Shown here: in pieces, positions 53,945 to 64,000 of the stretch
Numbering within the stretch: the stretch's first letter is position 1
Layout of the letters: every line of letters starts with the position of its first letter
The notes under the pieces: generated by a model
Told to the model about the DNA's origin: nothing
Database searches by the model: none
What the model saw: the letters and a program-made list of their open reading frames with translations, nothing else
Position numbers and translations under genes: made by a program
DNA from: Temnothorax longispinosus
Lineage: Eukaryota > Arthropoda > Insecta > Hymenoptera > Formicidae
Assembly: GCF_030848805.1 (NCBI RefSeq)
Contig: NC_092368.1
Coordinates: forward strand, 7,056,238 to 7,120,237
Direction of reading: 5' to 3'
Length of the DNA stretch: 64,000 bases

Positions 53945-55582
53945 CAGGGTGTTCAGCGTAACGGTCCGCACGATTGTTGAGATGCTTCCAATAGTTTAAA
54001 AAAAAGGTTGTAAGGTGAAAATTTATCTATTTTATTTTTGAATTAGAATAATGATTCATTGCTGCTATTAGAGCAATAATTAATATCCATTTCGGAAGAA
54101 GACTCATAGAATACTGATATTATGTGTTTATAATGCAAAAATTGTCCCCAGACAACTTTCGGTGTTTATGTTTTCATTTCTAGTCAGAACTTATAAGTAC
54201 TGCTGTTCACAAAATAATGCTGCAAATTTAATATTAAATATCAATAAAAATGATAGGGCGTTGAATTCGTCTTAAAGTCCCCTACAATATTATTAAAAAA
54301 ACAACATAATGCAATTTAAAAAATTTAAAGTGACATTGACTTTTTTATAAAAAAAGTTTTTTTAAATTTCTTTTTATTGGACGTTGTAGCTTACATAAAA
54401 TAGATAAATTTTCACCTTCCAACCTTTTTTTAAACTATCGAAAGCGTCTCAAAAATCGTGCCACTCAAAAAAATGTTTTGCAAGTGTAGTTAGAATTCTA
54501 GGTGGCACAACAAAAATGTATCGCTATTTTTTGTATCTGTTAGAATATTGTTTGCCACATATAGAATTTATAGCAGCAACTTTCTAGTAATATCTTCTGG
54601 AAAATTTAGATCCCATTACCAAATGTTTATCACTGCATTAGATAAATATGAGTTTCGATACTACAGCTAGAACGATCTTTGTGAGAAATATAGCTGCCGA
54701 TTATAACTGCAGCAGCGAGATAATACAACAACATATTCGTGGCCAATTTCTTCACCGTTGGATAACTCTATCCTTCGGTTAACCTCACTCTTCATCTTTT
54801 TCTAAGGGGACAGTTAGAAAGAGATGAAGAGTGAGGTTAACCGAAGGATAGAGTTATCCAACGGTGAAGAAATTAGCCCTAAAATCAGTCTTGGGCGTGG
54901 ATCGGAGGCTCGCCGTTATCCACCGTTGTCGTTATCGTCGTCGTCTCCACCACCCGGTCGTCGAGTTTTCCCTCGAACGAAAGCTGTGTTCCGATATTCA
55001 CTGCAATGCACTGCCAGTACTGAAAATCTATAGTGACGTAAACTATAGCTTTTCAGTACTGGCAGTGAATATTCGTTCGAGGGAAAACTCGACGACCGGG
55101 TGGCGGAGACGACGACGATGACGACGAAAACGGTGGATAACCTACGCTGCTCACTGCGCGCGAACACTGAACATGACTGAACCCGTCACAGTCTTGCATC
55201 ATGCACGTGAAACAGTTGAGCGCGAGAGATTCTTAAAAAGAGCTAGACGGATTAGATGCATTATACAAACTGTTGGTGTGAGGATCATATATTCATTTTT
55301 CTCGCTTGCCGCTAATCTTTTCTGTGTACCATAGTCAAACTTTCTAACAGGTCTGATTGTGCTTAACATGGATAGGCGCCACAGAAAAACTGTCTTTCTA
55401 CATTTCACTAACAGTTCAGATATAAATTCTGTCTCTGTCATTTAGATTGATTAAGTGTAAGACATACGCGATATCACAGATTGGCTAATCATTTATCTAC
55501 CTCAGTTAATTTTTTGCACCCAGAAAATTTTTACTGTACTTGCAAGACCATTTTTTTCAGTGGCGGACTGTTAAACACCCTG
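53945..55582. mobile_element. TA-flanked element with cagggtgtt ends, hosting two palindromes
   Basis: Left cagggtgttcagcgtaacgg and right ggactgttaaacaccctg are imperfect inverted ends with TA flanks. A second inverted pair (aaaatagataaattttcacc) lies near 54,020 and 54,400. Two palindromic MITEs are inside: about 54,745-54,880 (gccaatttcttcaccgttgg ends) and about 54,917-55,144 (gttatccaccgttgtcg-type ends with cgacgaccgggtgg). No transposase recognised. Confidence 0.65.
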
Positions 55583-56417
55583 TATATGTATAAATAAGTA
55601 TCTCTCAAATATAAGTATTAGGATGTCCAAAAAAAATTTACACTACGTGCGATATTTTACTTTTCTCATACTTCGGTTGGTTTTTTCTTAGCAAAGATTT
55701 TATATTGTAAAATTAATTAGCATATTTTTGAAAATCAGCAAAAATATAAGCGATATACGTAAACGAGATTTAAGACAAGATTTTAAGTAAACTACCCGTT
55801 TTCTCAACATTGTACTTCAAACGCAAAATAAGATTTGTAAATTGGTAGAATGCATTCGTAAAAATTACACAAAGACTTAGACTTTATGAATCTAAACTCT
55901 ATGTTACGTACTCAAATAATTTTTTTATAACTCATCTATATGATAATAATTTAGTTTTTCAAGATTCTTAATTAACGTCATAAATTATTGTTGCTCAAGT
56001 AAGATTCTAACCCCGAGAAGAGACATTCATTCGCTTGCATCACTGACTCCTTTGAAAAATTTTTTTTGGGACAACCCGTATCGATGAAAAATATTTTGTT
56101 CTGTAGGATAGCGTGAACTAATGTATGTGCACTGATTGTTAGTATTGATTGTACTGAGCTGTGATGACCGCTTCTAAAAAGAGCGACAGCACGATACACT
56201 GAAGAGAGAAAGTGAATAGTAGCTTGCAGAGAGGAAAAATACGAACATACACACACGCACACACACAGACAGCCAACAGCCAAAGCAGGCAGGCAACGAA
56301 ATTTCGTCAATCAAAAGACAAACCAGCGACAACGATAAGGAATATATTCAAAATTTATATGTCATTTATATTCTTTCTTATACGAATAATTTTATGTTTC
56401 CTTTAAGGCTCCAGAAC
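55583..56417. other. No gene recognised; possible decayed TA element
   Basis: taggatgtccaaaaaaaa near 55,618 and gggacaacccgta near 56,070 could be the worn ends of a mariner-like element. Otherwise AT-rich. Confidence 0.3.
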
Positions 56418-57032
56418 CGCGATTCTGTAACTCGTTATGCAGTATCATTATCGTTATATTGTCGTTGGGCAGCTTTTTTACCATATAGTATACCTGCGCA
56501 ACTGTCAACTGTCGTTGAGTACATAACGACAGCATAACGAGTTACAGAATCGCACTACTGGGCTTTTTCCCGACATCTTGTGAGATGTTGTCTTGTACGT
56601 GTGATGATTGTGACGTCAGAAGCGAGAAATGTTGAGAATTGACACGTTGAGAATTCTTGCATGCCATTTCTAAATAAAAAGGTATTTGCATAAAATAACA
56701 CTTTAGATCACTTTAGAACATTTCGAACGCACTCCGAGGTTAAGTTATAGATCTATCCCTTTTCCTTGACAGTTAATAAACAGCCGTAAAATGAATATAA
56801 TACGAAACCTAGTCATGCGCCTGCACATAAGCTTGCATCGTATCACATTCGTTTTACGGTTGTTTAATAACTGTCAAGGGAAAGGGATGCAGTTTGGAGT
56901 ATTTTTGAAATGTGCTGAAGTAATCTGTAGTGTTATTTCAAGCAAATATCTTTTTATTTGAAAATACCACGCAAGAATTTTCAACGTGTCATTTCTCCGA
57001 CATGGTTGCGGCGAGTACCGAGGAGCTTTAAA
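56418..57032. repeat. Composite repeat, copy 2 of 2 (partner at 22,665-23,275)
   Basis: The same MITE and the same 450-bp inverted-repeat sequence lie in the same order and orientation, with base differences and a few indels throughout. Confidence 0.75.
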
Positions 57033-57685
57033 CATGTGATAAAATTTTCCTGAATTTATTTGGTACACATTGAGCTTGTAATATCTTGTCATCAGCGAAT
57101 AAAAATGTTAGAAGCACAGTTACGTAATTTAAAAATTTTGAAAGCAAGAAAAATTAAATTTATGAAGGTATTTAGTTATAGAGTTATAGAAAAGAAAAAT
57201 AGACGTGTTAGTGTCTCTTTATGTTGCAAAATAAAAATCCCTCATTGTTTCAATTTTAATATTATGATTGCCGACAAAATAATCCATACGTATTATTGCT
57301 CTTTCCATCCCACATCTTCTTTCAGTACTTCTACGATCATTCCCAAAGAAAATAACACGTTTAATATTGTTTGTACTGTTGTATTACGTACGCCTTAATT
57401 TACGCCCAAGATATTTAAATCGCAAAAATCTATTTTTAATTTATTCTCGGGCATATTTTTATGAAATTTTGCTTGCGACGAAACTATTGCTACCGCGCTG
57501 AACTTGAAGGATAGTCGTCAACCGATCTTCCGATCTTCGAAATCTCGCTTAGAGCGGACAGGCAATTGAGCAGACAAGTGTAGAGATCGCGGATCAAGCA
57601 AGCAAAGACCACACACAGGCACACATCGCGCACACTTATACAAAACACATACATTAACATCCAGCAACGGACAATATCGAAAGAA

Positions 57686-57689
<4 letters not shown>

Positions 57690-57771
<82 letters not shown>
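57690..57771. repeat. (TA)n(GA)n compound microsatellite
   Basis: About 24 TA units followed by about 16 GA units. Confidence 0.95.
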
Positions 57772-57773
<2 letters not shown>

Positions 57774-58050
57774 ACAATAGCTTTGGTATTATACACATAT
57801 ACAGACGCAGCTTTTCTCCATCTTTCCTCTTATCTTCATTCAGTTCTTTTTCCCCTTTTCATTTTTTCACTTTTTGTTTTTCTCTTTTTAAGTCGCATTC
57901 GCCGTTTTTCTCTTTCCGGGAGTCTTATTTCGCCCTGTCGTTTCGACAGGAGACATTTCTGGTCAGCTCCCTTCTCAGCAAGGATCAAACCCATTCTCTC
58001 GATTCGATGATCGAATCTTGAAGAGTTCTCGCGCGAGATCGAGTTGCGCT

Positions 58051-58468
58051 TTAACCCTTTGCACTCTTCCTGCGTCGAGGTGCCAAATAATCATTTCTAT
58101 AGTCTATAGAAATATTCTTTCGAGTACACGACATACAAGATAAGGATTATAATTCATGAACGATATTCTTCTCTAAAGAACGATAGATATAAAAAAAGCA
58201 AATTCTTTATAAACAGATATTAAAAATTACAATACTTTTTACATATTTTTTTATTTACCATTATCGTTCTTTTAAGCAAATATTAAATATTAATTTTAAT
58301 AAGGATATATTTCCGCGTAAATCGACATTCATTTATAAACCACTTTTCTATCTAGAATAAATAAAAGATCAATTTAACGTGGAACAGAAGAAGACACAGG
58401 CTCTAAAAAAACACCGAATGTATCATATCTCGCTTTTATGAAGAGGCCATCAAAACGCAAAGAGTTAA
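58051..58468. mobile_element. TTAA-flanked element with ttaaccctttgcac ends
   Basis: Left ttaaccctttgcactcttcc and right cgcaaagagttaa, TTAA edges, 418 bp, no ORF of note. Confidence 0.65.
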
Positions 58469-58921
58469 AGAGCGAAAAGTCGAGCCGCAGTTTCATCCAC
58501 GATAGAGAACTTCTTCCTTTTCCTTTTCACGCGAGTACTCAACATTCTTCCCTCCGCTCGCTGCGCTATCGCAAACTTCGACGCTGTCTCGTCAGGTAAT
58601 TCGCGTGCTGCGCTGCACAACGCAATCGTTTACAGTACAATACAACATCCGTATGTACAATCGCTGGGATTACGCGGGTCTCGGGAGCACGATTCGATGA
58701 GTCGGGCCATTGCTTTGCGTCTTCAAATCCTCATGCGCGTTACAATCTCGTCCGAAGAAAGACAAAGAGAAGCACTGATCGTTGAATCGACGTTTACTTT
58801 TCTACGTGTATGTAACTAAGTGATTGGAGAATGCGATACCGATCAAAGATGCATACGCATACAAGAAGAAGATAGGGAACTGCCCTTCGCAGATATACAT
58901 AAAAAAAGAAAATAGGGAAAC

Positions 58922-59365
58922 GTACGCCTATTAGAGTTCTTGATTTAGATAATAGAGAGGTGACACTGAAATCGATAGGTGTGATTATTGTGCGATATCG
59001 TGCAATATATCGATAAGTCACCATCTTATTTCTTCATATCTGACAGCAGAATCTGAGTAGAAGATGTCAAAGCAGGTTAGAGCAGATGACGTGAAGCATA
59101 TTTTGGGCGTTTATAGAGAGGCGTTTATTTTACGGCCATATATTGAAATTATAGCAGAGCTTGTCTCTATTTCTAATGTGCTTGCAAGAAACAGACCGTC
59201 TATATATGTGTATATTTATAAACATTAAATCTTATTTATTTTACCATTTTAGTAGGAAACAATATGGCGCTGAATTATGTGATTTAACTAGCCAATCGTG
59301 ATATAGTCAGACCATTTCCTTCAATATCGCCTCTCTATTATCTAGAACTCTAACACCTAATGCGT
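58922..59365. mobile_element. Palindrome-ended element, about 440 bp
   Basis: Left ttagagttcttgatttagataatagagagg-like arm and the right arm cctctctattatctagaact are inverted, with a 6-base indel. Non-coding. Confidence 0.65.
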
Positions 59366-60871
59366 CGACGGTGCGCAAGCATAAAAAAAACCCTGAACTA
59401 TTTTCGCAACCATAATAACTATTAATCTCGTAATGATAATCTACAGACTCAATAGTATCTAATATCATTCACCAACGTCAATTAATTATTATTATATCAT
59501 ATTTGATTAGCCTGCATATGCTCATTGATCCTGCGTAGTCCTATTATGGTATTGCACGTGAAATCATATTAGCGTTAATTGGCAATTATCATGTTTTAGT
59601 ATTCCGGGATATAAATATTAGGAAGTCTTTATCGGCGAATAGTGATGGATTACGTGAAGCTACTCGGCGGAAAAATTGTCCTATAATAAGATGCATTTGT
59701 CGTTTAATTTGTAGAAATAAGTAAATAGAGAATTTCTATATTGTTAATAAAAGAAATATCCATAAAAACCGAAATTAACAAGATAAGTGCATTAAATGCG
59801 GTTTTCTAAACAATTTTCGTTATGTAAATAATTATAAATTTAATAACTTTGACAGAAAAAATATAAAAGATGTAAAAAATAAATAGGAGAAAAGGAAACA
59901 GATTTTTTATGATTATTTAAACATGACGTTCATATTTTTCCTTTTCTTCTTTTACATTTTTTTCTGCATTCCAGCTGCGCATTCATATACCTACACAAAA
60001 AATAATTGAGTTTCTCCTCAATTTTCCTTATTAAAACATCTCGCATATTTGGGTAAATCCTTTTATGTTCTCAATAATAAAACTTTCGTTACAAATTGTT
60101 TGCTCAAAATATACACGTTCGTATCAAACAAGAGCGACACCAATAAAGAGAGAAAAAAAACCGTCGCTCGCACACCGTCGCGCAGGGACCTTGCATTACG
60201 GAGGGTCATGGAAGAGATGTGGGTGTACCGCGAGTTGATCCTCGTCCGGTGACGAAAAATATCACGATCAAACTTTACGAGACAAAGAGTTAATGATCGG
60301 TTGCTGATCACTTTCTTGCGTCTGATTTTCGGCAATTCTTCTTTTGTGTCGCCGAGAAGGAACACGCAGCCTTAGCGACTTACGAGAACATTTTCATCTC
60401 CCTCCCTCATGGAAGCTCGCATCGGTTTACGATTTGCTTCCTGGCTGGTCGAAAACACGATCGACCGTTTTTGCGTAATCGTTATCACGCGCCACGACGT
60501 GACGATGATGACGCATTGCGCATTATGAGTGTATGTACATACGTACGCTTCTCTTGGTCAATGATGATTCGAGGATGTCTTCGGTGCTCGGAAGAATGCG
60601 ACACGTGCGCGTATTAATACAGCCACAGGTATGTAGATAAGTAGCAGCGTGAGAGACTGAAATGGAACGACACGCAAAAACTTCGACGGATCCTCTCCAT
60701 CCATGGCCGAAAGAAATTCAAGTGGTACCGACTTGCTTTCGCTTCGCAATTATTATACTTGCAAAAGCGGTCCATATGTTAAAATTTTCTTGTATTACCA
60801 AGATTTGATTATTATTTCAATGTAAAATTAACATACAACAGCTATGTTACTATTTTCTTAACATTTTCATG
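59366..60871. other. No gene or repeat recognised
   Basis: AT-rich, presumed upstream SNAP-25 intron. Only short unsupported ORFs. Confidence 0.4.
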
Positions 60872-63326
60872 GGTACGTGTGTACATGGAGGAGGTTACCT
60901 TGGATGACCTTGATTTTTAAGTATGTTGTCAAGGTCACCCTCCTGAGTGACCTTCAGAAAATTTCAGCCCGCGCTCGTTGTTTATTGAAAAGTTATTAAC
61001 AAAAAAATTTGAGAAATATAGCAGTTATTTTTTATTATTTAAATGACTAAAGTCCCCTATTATGAGATAGGCTCCTAATATGCGACAGCGAGGTTTCTGC
61101 TAAACTAATAGGCCCTATCTGTTGGTTCCACCATGAACTTATTGCCATGAACTTGGGGTAAAACCTATTTAGTGGAAAATTCATTGTTTGATCGTGCGTG
61201 TAGTCGTTGCAGAGAAAGAAATTGTGAAATTGGATGTTGTCAAGTGCCATGGATATGAGTCTTTAAGGTAGTCGTCTCGTCAGGGCATGTATTAGATAAA
61301 GTTTTCGATTTCGGATTTTATATCAAATTATATGATCAGCTTTGCAGTCGATTTTTTCTGTGGCTCCTTACCGACTATTTACTCTAGAAAATCGATCTCG
61401 AAAATCACAAATTTTGCATTACTTCATACAGACGGCCAGAAAAAGAAGGCTCTATCATGGTTTCAATCACATATTTTCGCATTTTTCGATTAGATAAAGT
61501 GAAAAAAATCATTGCTTTTTGTACATTAGATTTCGAAGAATCCGATGCAACTATAAAATATATAGTTTACCGGAGATTTCGCTGCTAATTTTTTAGTTTA
61601 TTTTAGTGAAAATGCGGTAATCGACCAGACATTTTTTGGTCGAGGTGAGGTTGGGAAGACTTAACAACGCCGCTGGCTAATCACTGTAGTTGCAGGTTAT
61701 GGGGCTCGTCTTTCTTAGCCGAATTGGATAGTGATTTACACCCCTGTCATGCGTTTTGAAACCCTTTCTCAGTAATTGTCAAAATTCAATCGAAAAGTAT
61801 TTTTCTCACTTGTAACCTTTCTCGACGAATCGCATGATCAGCTGATCAAAACGGAGTCAAATGAGAAAAATCACATAATTTGGAAAAAGTAACATACTTT
61901 GTCACGTATGAAATTTTACACCATAATTCATAAAATTATTTTTCCCTTAGCAAAAATTGCCTGAAATATATTTCTGAACGTGAAAACCTACAAACAGTCA
62001 CATGACTAGCACGTAGCGAGACGCCTGCATTAAACCTTGTTTATTATATAATTAATAAATATTTGGCAATAAGTTCTGCATGCAGTGATAGAGTAAGGTC
62101 GTATTAATATGAAAATACGGGATATGTTGAGTTGCTCAATTGTAGAGATTAGATTTGGTGATCGTGAAACCGCAAGGCGTGGTGCTCGTAACATGAGATA
62201 CTCAGGGTACTCCTGGGTTGCTGGAGTATGAAAGTTATTGTACAGTAATAAAAGAAGAGAAAATACTATATTAACGTTAAGGGAAGGTTTATACGAATTT
62301 ATAAAACTGCTGACCTTGATTTGAGAGGGAAGGGTAGAGGGGGAAGATTAGGTACAATATTGAGTATAAGTGGGTTTACGATTGTTGCAAATATGCTTCT
62401 GCATCACATGTGTATTTGAGAAACATTAAATAAAGGTTTTTAATAGTAATACTGATGTATTTTGCACTTTATTAGCGATTTCCCGGGGTCTCTCATATTA
62501 GGAGCACACTTTTGCGATTTTGCCGAAAGCTCATTTTTCACATTTTTCTAATTTTCAGCAAAATTAATATTTAAATTAAATTTTACATTTCAGCATCTTA
62601 AAGCTTATTAAATTCCCTTCAAAATGACCTACTATATTTTTCATTTCTGCCCATAGACTTCCGGCAATCACACAAAATAGATATGGTATCTCATAATCGT
62701 GTACTTTCCTCTATACATATATGTCGAAATAGTACATGCATGAACAAAGAAAAGTTATTTAAAGCAGCAAATCGTTGTTTTTGGCTCCACCATCCACGAG
62801 TCCACGCGTTTTCGGGTTTATAACTCCACGCGTGGAAAGCCCACGCATTTACTTTGAAGGCACACTACGTGTCTAGTTTAACAATAGTAGAGCCCTCCGC
62901 AGGGGAGCGGAACCTACTGCCTCCACGCATACACTTTCCACGCGAAACGAGGTGCCACATGGGTTTACAACTTTCCACGCATGGAAAGCCCACGCATGTA
63001 CTTTGAAGACACTCTATGTGTCTAGTTTAACAATAATGGAGCAGAGGGGCGGAACCTACTGCCTCCACGCATACATTTTCCACGCGAAACGAGGTGCCAC
63101 ATGGGTTTATAACTTTCCACGCGTGGAAATGGTCATATATTAGTCATTTATGCCTTTTAATACTCAAAATAACTGCTATATTTCTCAAATTTTTTTTGTT
63201 AATAACTTTTTAATAAACAACGAACGCGGGTTGAAACCTTCTAAAGGTCACTCAGGAGGGTGACCTTGACAACATACTAAAAAATCAAGGTCATCCAAGG
63301 TGACCTCTTCCATCTACACAATTACC
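60872..63326. mobile_element. GGTA-ended element, copy 3 and longest, 8-bp target duplication
   Basis: Starts ggtacgtgtgtacatggagg and ends cctctt-ccatctacacaattacc. The flanking octamers ttttcatg and ttttcatt differ at one base. Subterminal blocks gtgaccttgacaacatac and ccctcctgagtgacctt match copies 1 and 2. 2,455 bp, no transposase ORF recognised. Two tandem cacgcgtggaaa/cacgcatggaaa units lie at 62,780-63,125. An inner pair (ctcctaatatgcgac near 61,070 and ctcatattaggagcac near 62,490) suggests another element inside. Confidence 0.75.
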
Positions 63327-63334
63327 TTTTCATT

Positions 63335-63778
63335 TGTTACATTTATGTCAACTTAACACTTTATATATGTTATTTAGAAATTAAATATTATTTTGAGTTC
63401 TTTTAACACAATTACTTTAAAAAATCAACACGTCTTAAAGTTATTTTAACACATACACAAAAGTTAAAGTAAATTTTCAAATAATCGTAAACTTTGACAT
63501 ACAAAATAATTAAATTTACTAAAATTAACGGTTTCTATTACACATAATTCAAGTAAAATCTGTAAAATACGTAATATCATGTGTTAATATAACTTGAAAA
63601 ATAAAGTCAAAAGAATAAATATAAATGTAAAGTATAGTGTCAATTAATCTACGTTGTCAAAAAGTAACACACGATGACGGAGTCATTTTAACTTAAAATT
63701 TAGAGTGGACTTTCTGGGACATGTAAAAAATGTTAAAATTACGTTTTATTTTTTACTGTGTAATGTCAAGTTTAGATA
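63335..63778. other. No gene recognised
   Basis: AT-rich DNA between the GGTA element and the mariner-like remnant. Confidence 0.4.
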
Positions 63779-64000
63779 TACAGGGTATTAAAAAAAGGTA
63801 GTACCAAATTTTAGGAGTATGTAGTACCCATGAAAACAAACCGAAAAATCTTAGTAAGTATTATTCCAAAAACCATTTATTTCCGAGTATTAAGCATTTT
63901 CTACAACAGACGTTCGATGTGCTCTCCGATCAACACAGACGTCGGCACACTTTCTCATTAAAGATTGACACGTTCAAAAATTCCAGGTTCATTTCGTCGT
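63779..64000 (-). pseudogene. C-terminal end of a mariner/IS630-class transposase, frameshifted and cut by the window edge
   Basis: On the minus strand two frames read QSLMRKCADVCV and then IGEHIERLL before a stop at about 63,911. Together they give the C-terminal pattern (CI-x-x-x-GxHFEHLL) of mariner-class transposases, with a one-base frame change. tacagggtatt at 63,779 could be the element end. Confidence 0.5.

Noticed and set aside
55199..55441. 80-codon minus-strand ORF (MTETEFISELLVKCRKTVF)
   Set aside because: It lies inside the TA-flanked element at 53,945-55,582, without a family match I can support; kept as repeat sequence.
49125..64000. First exons of SNAP-25 (N-terminal residues up to ESTRRML)
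   Set aside because: I looked for the reverse complement of the conserved LESTRRMLALCEE segment and did not find it; they presumably lie beyond the right edge.

Overview
The window is AT-rich nuclear DNA from an insect. The two host proteins that can be read, RPA1 and SNAP-25, are insect-like, the splice sites are canonical GT-AG, and the introns are packed with short palindromic DNA transposons. An ant or other hymenopteran would fit, but that is an inference from style and not something proved here.

Layout. Bases 1-10,300 are almost entirely transposon debris. They hold serial palindromic MITE insertions, a solo LTR with a clean empty site elsewhere in the window, a 1.9 kb THAP-domain transposon carrying two convergent spliced genes, a non-LTR RNase H fragment split by a 1.27 kb foldback, and decayed P-element-like transposase pieces. 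Bases 10,496-14,271 (+) hold a complete 13-exon gene for RPA1, the large subunit of the single-strand DNA binding factor RPA (604 codons, all splice phases consistent). A possible small secreted-protein ORF lies at 15,246-15,560 (+). From 49,124 down to 20,899 (-) runs most of the SNAP-25 gene, whose first exons lie beyond the right edge. The rest of the window, to 64,000, is upstream SNAP-25 intron or intergenic DNA filled with nested elements.

The most interesting signal is the exon architecture of SNAP-25. Three divergent copies of one 49-nt exon (49,076-49,124; 42,626-42,674; 40,302-40,350) each encode residues equivalent to human 39-54 of the first SNARE helix, and all keep the zero-layer Gln. 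Because 49 is not a multiple of three, only one copy (or all three) can be used without a frameshift, which fits mutually exclusive splicing. They are followed by a 118-nt exon with the palmitoylation cysteines and a 274-nt exon with SNARE helix 2. Two alternative terminal exons (25,233-25,295 and 20,899-20,961) then each encode the last 20 residues. Together these exons could make six SNAP-25 proteins. Vertebrates also make alternative SNAP-25 forms, but by duplicating the following exon (118 nt, human residues 56-94), so this arrangement would be an independent solution.

The second theme is nested transposons. Eight TTAA-flanked elements, at least three TA-flanked elements with CAGGGTGT-like ends, and three GGTA-ended foldbacks with 8-bp target duplications sit inside one another in the SNAP-25 introns and in the predicted 3' untranslated regions.
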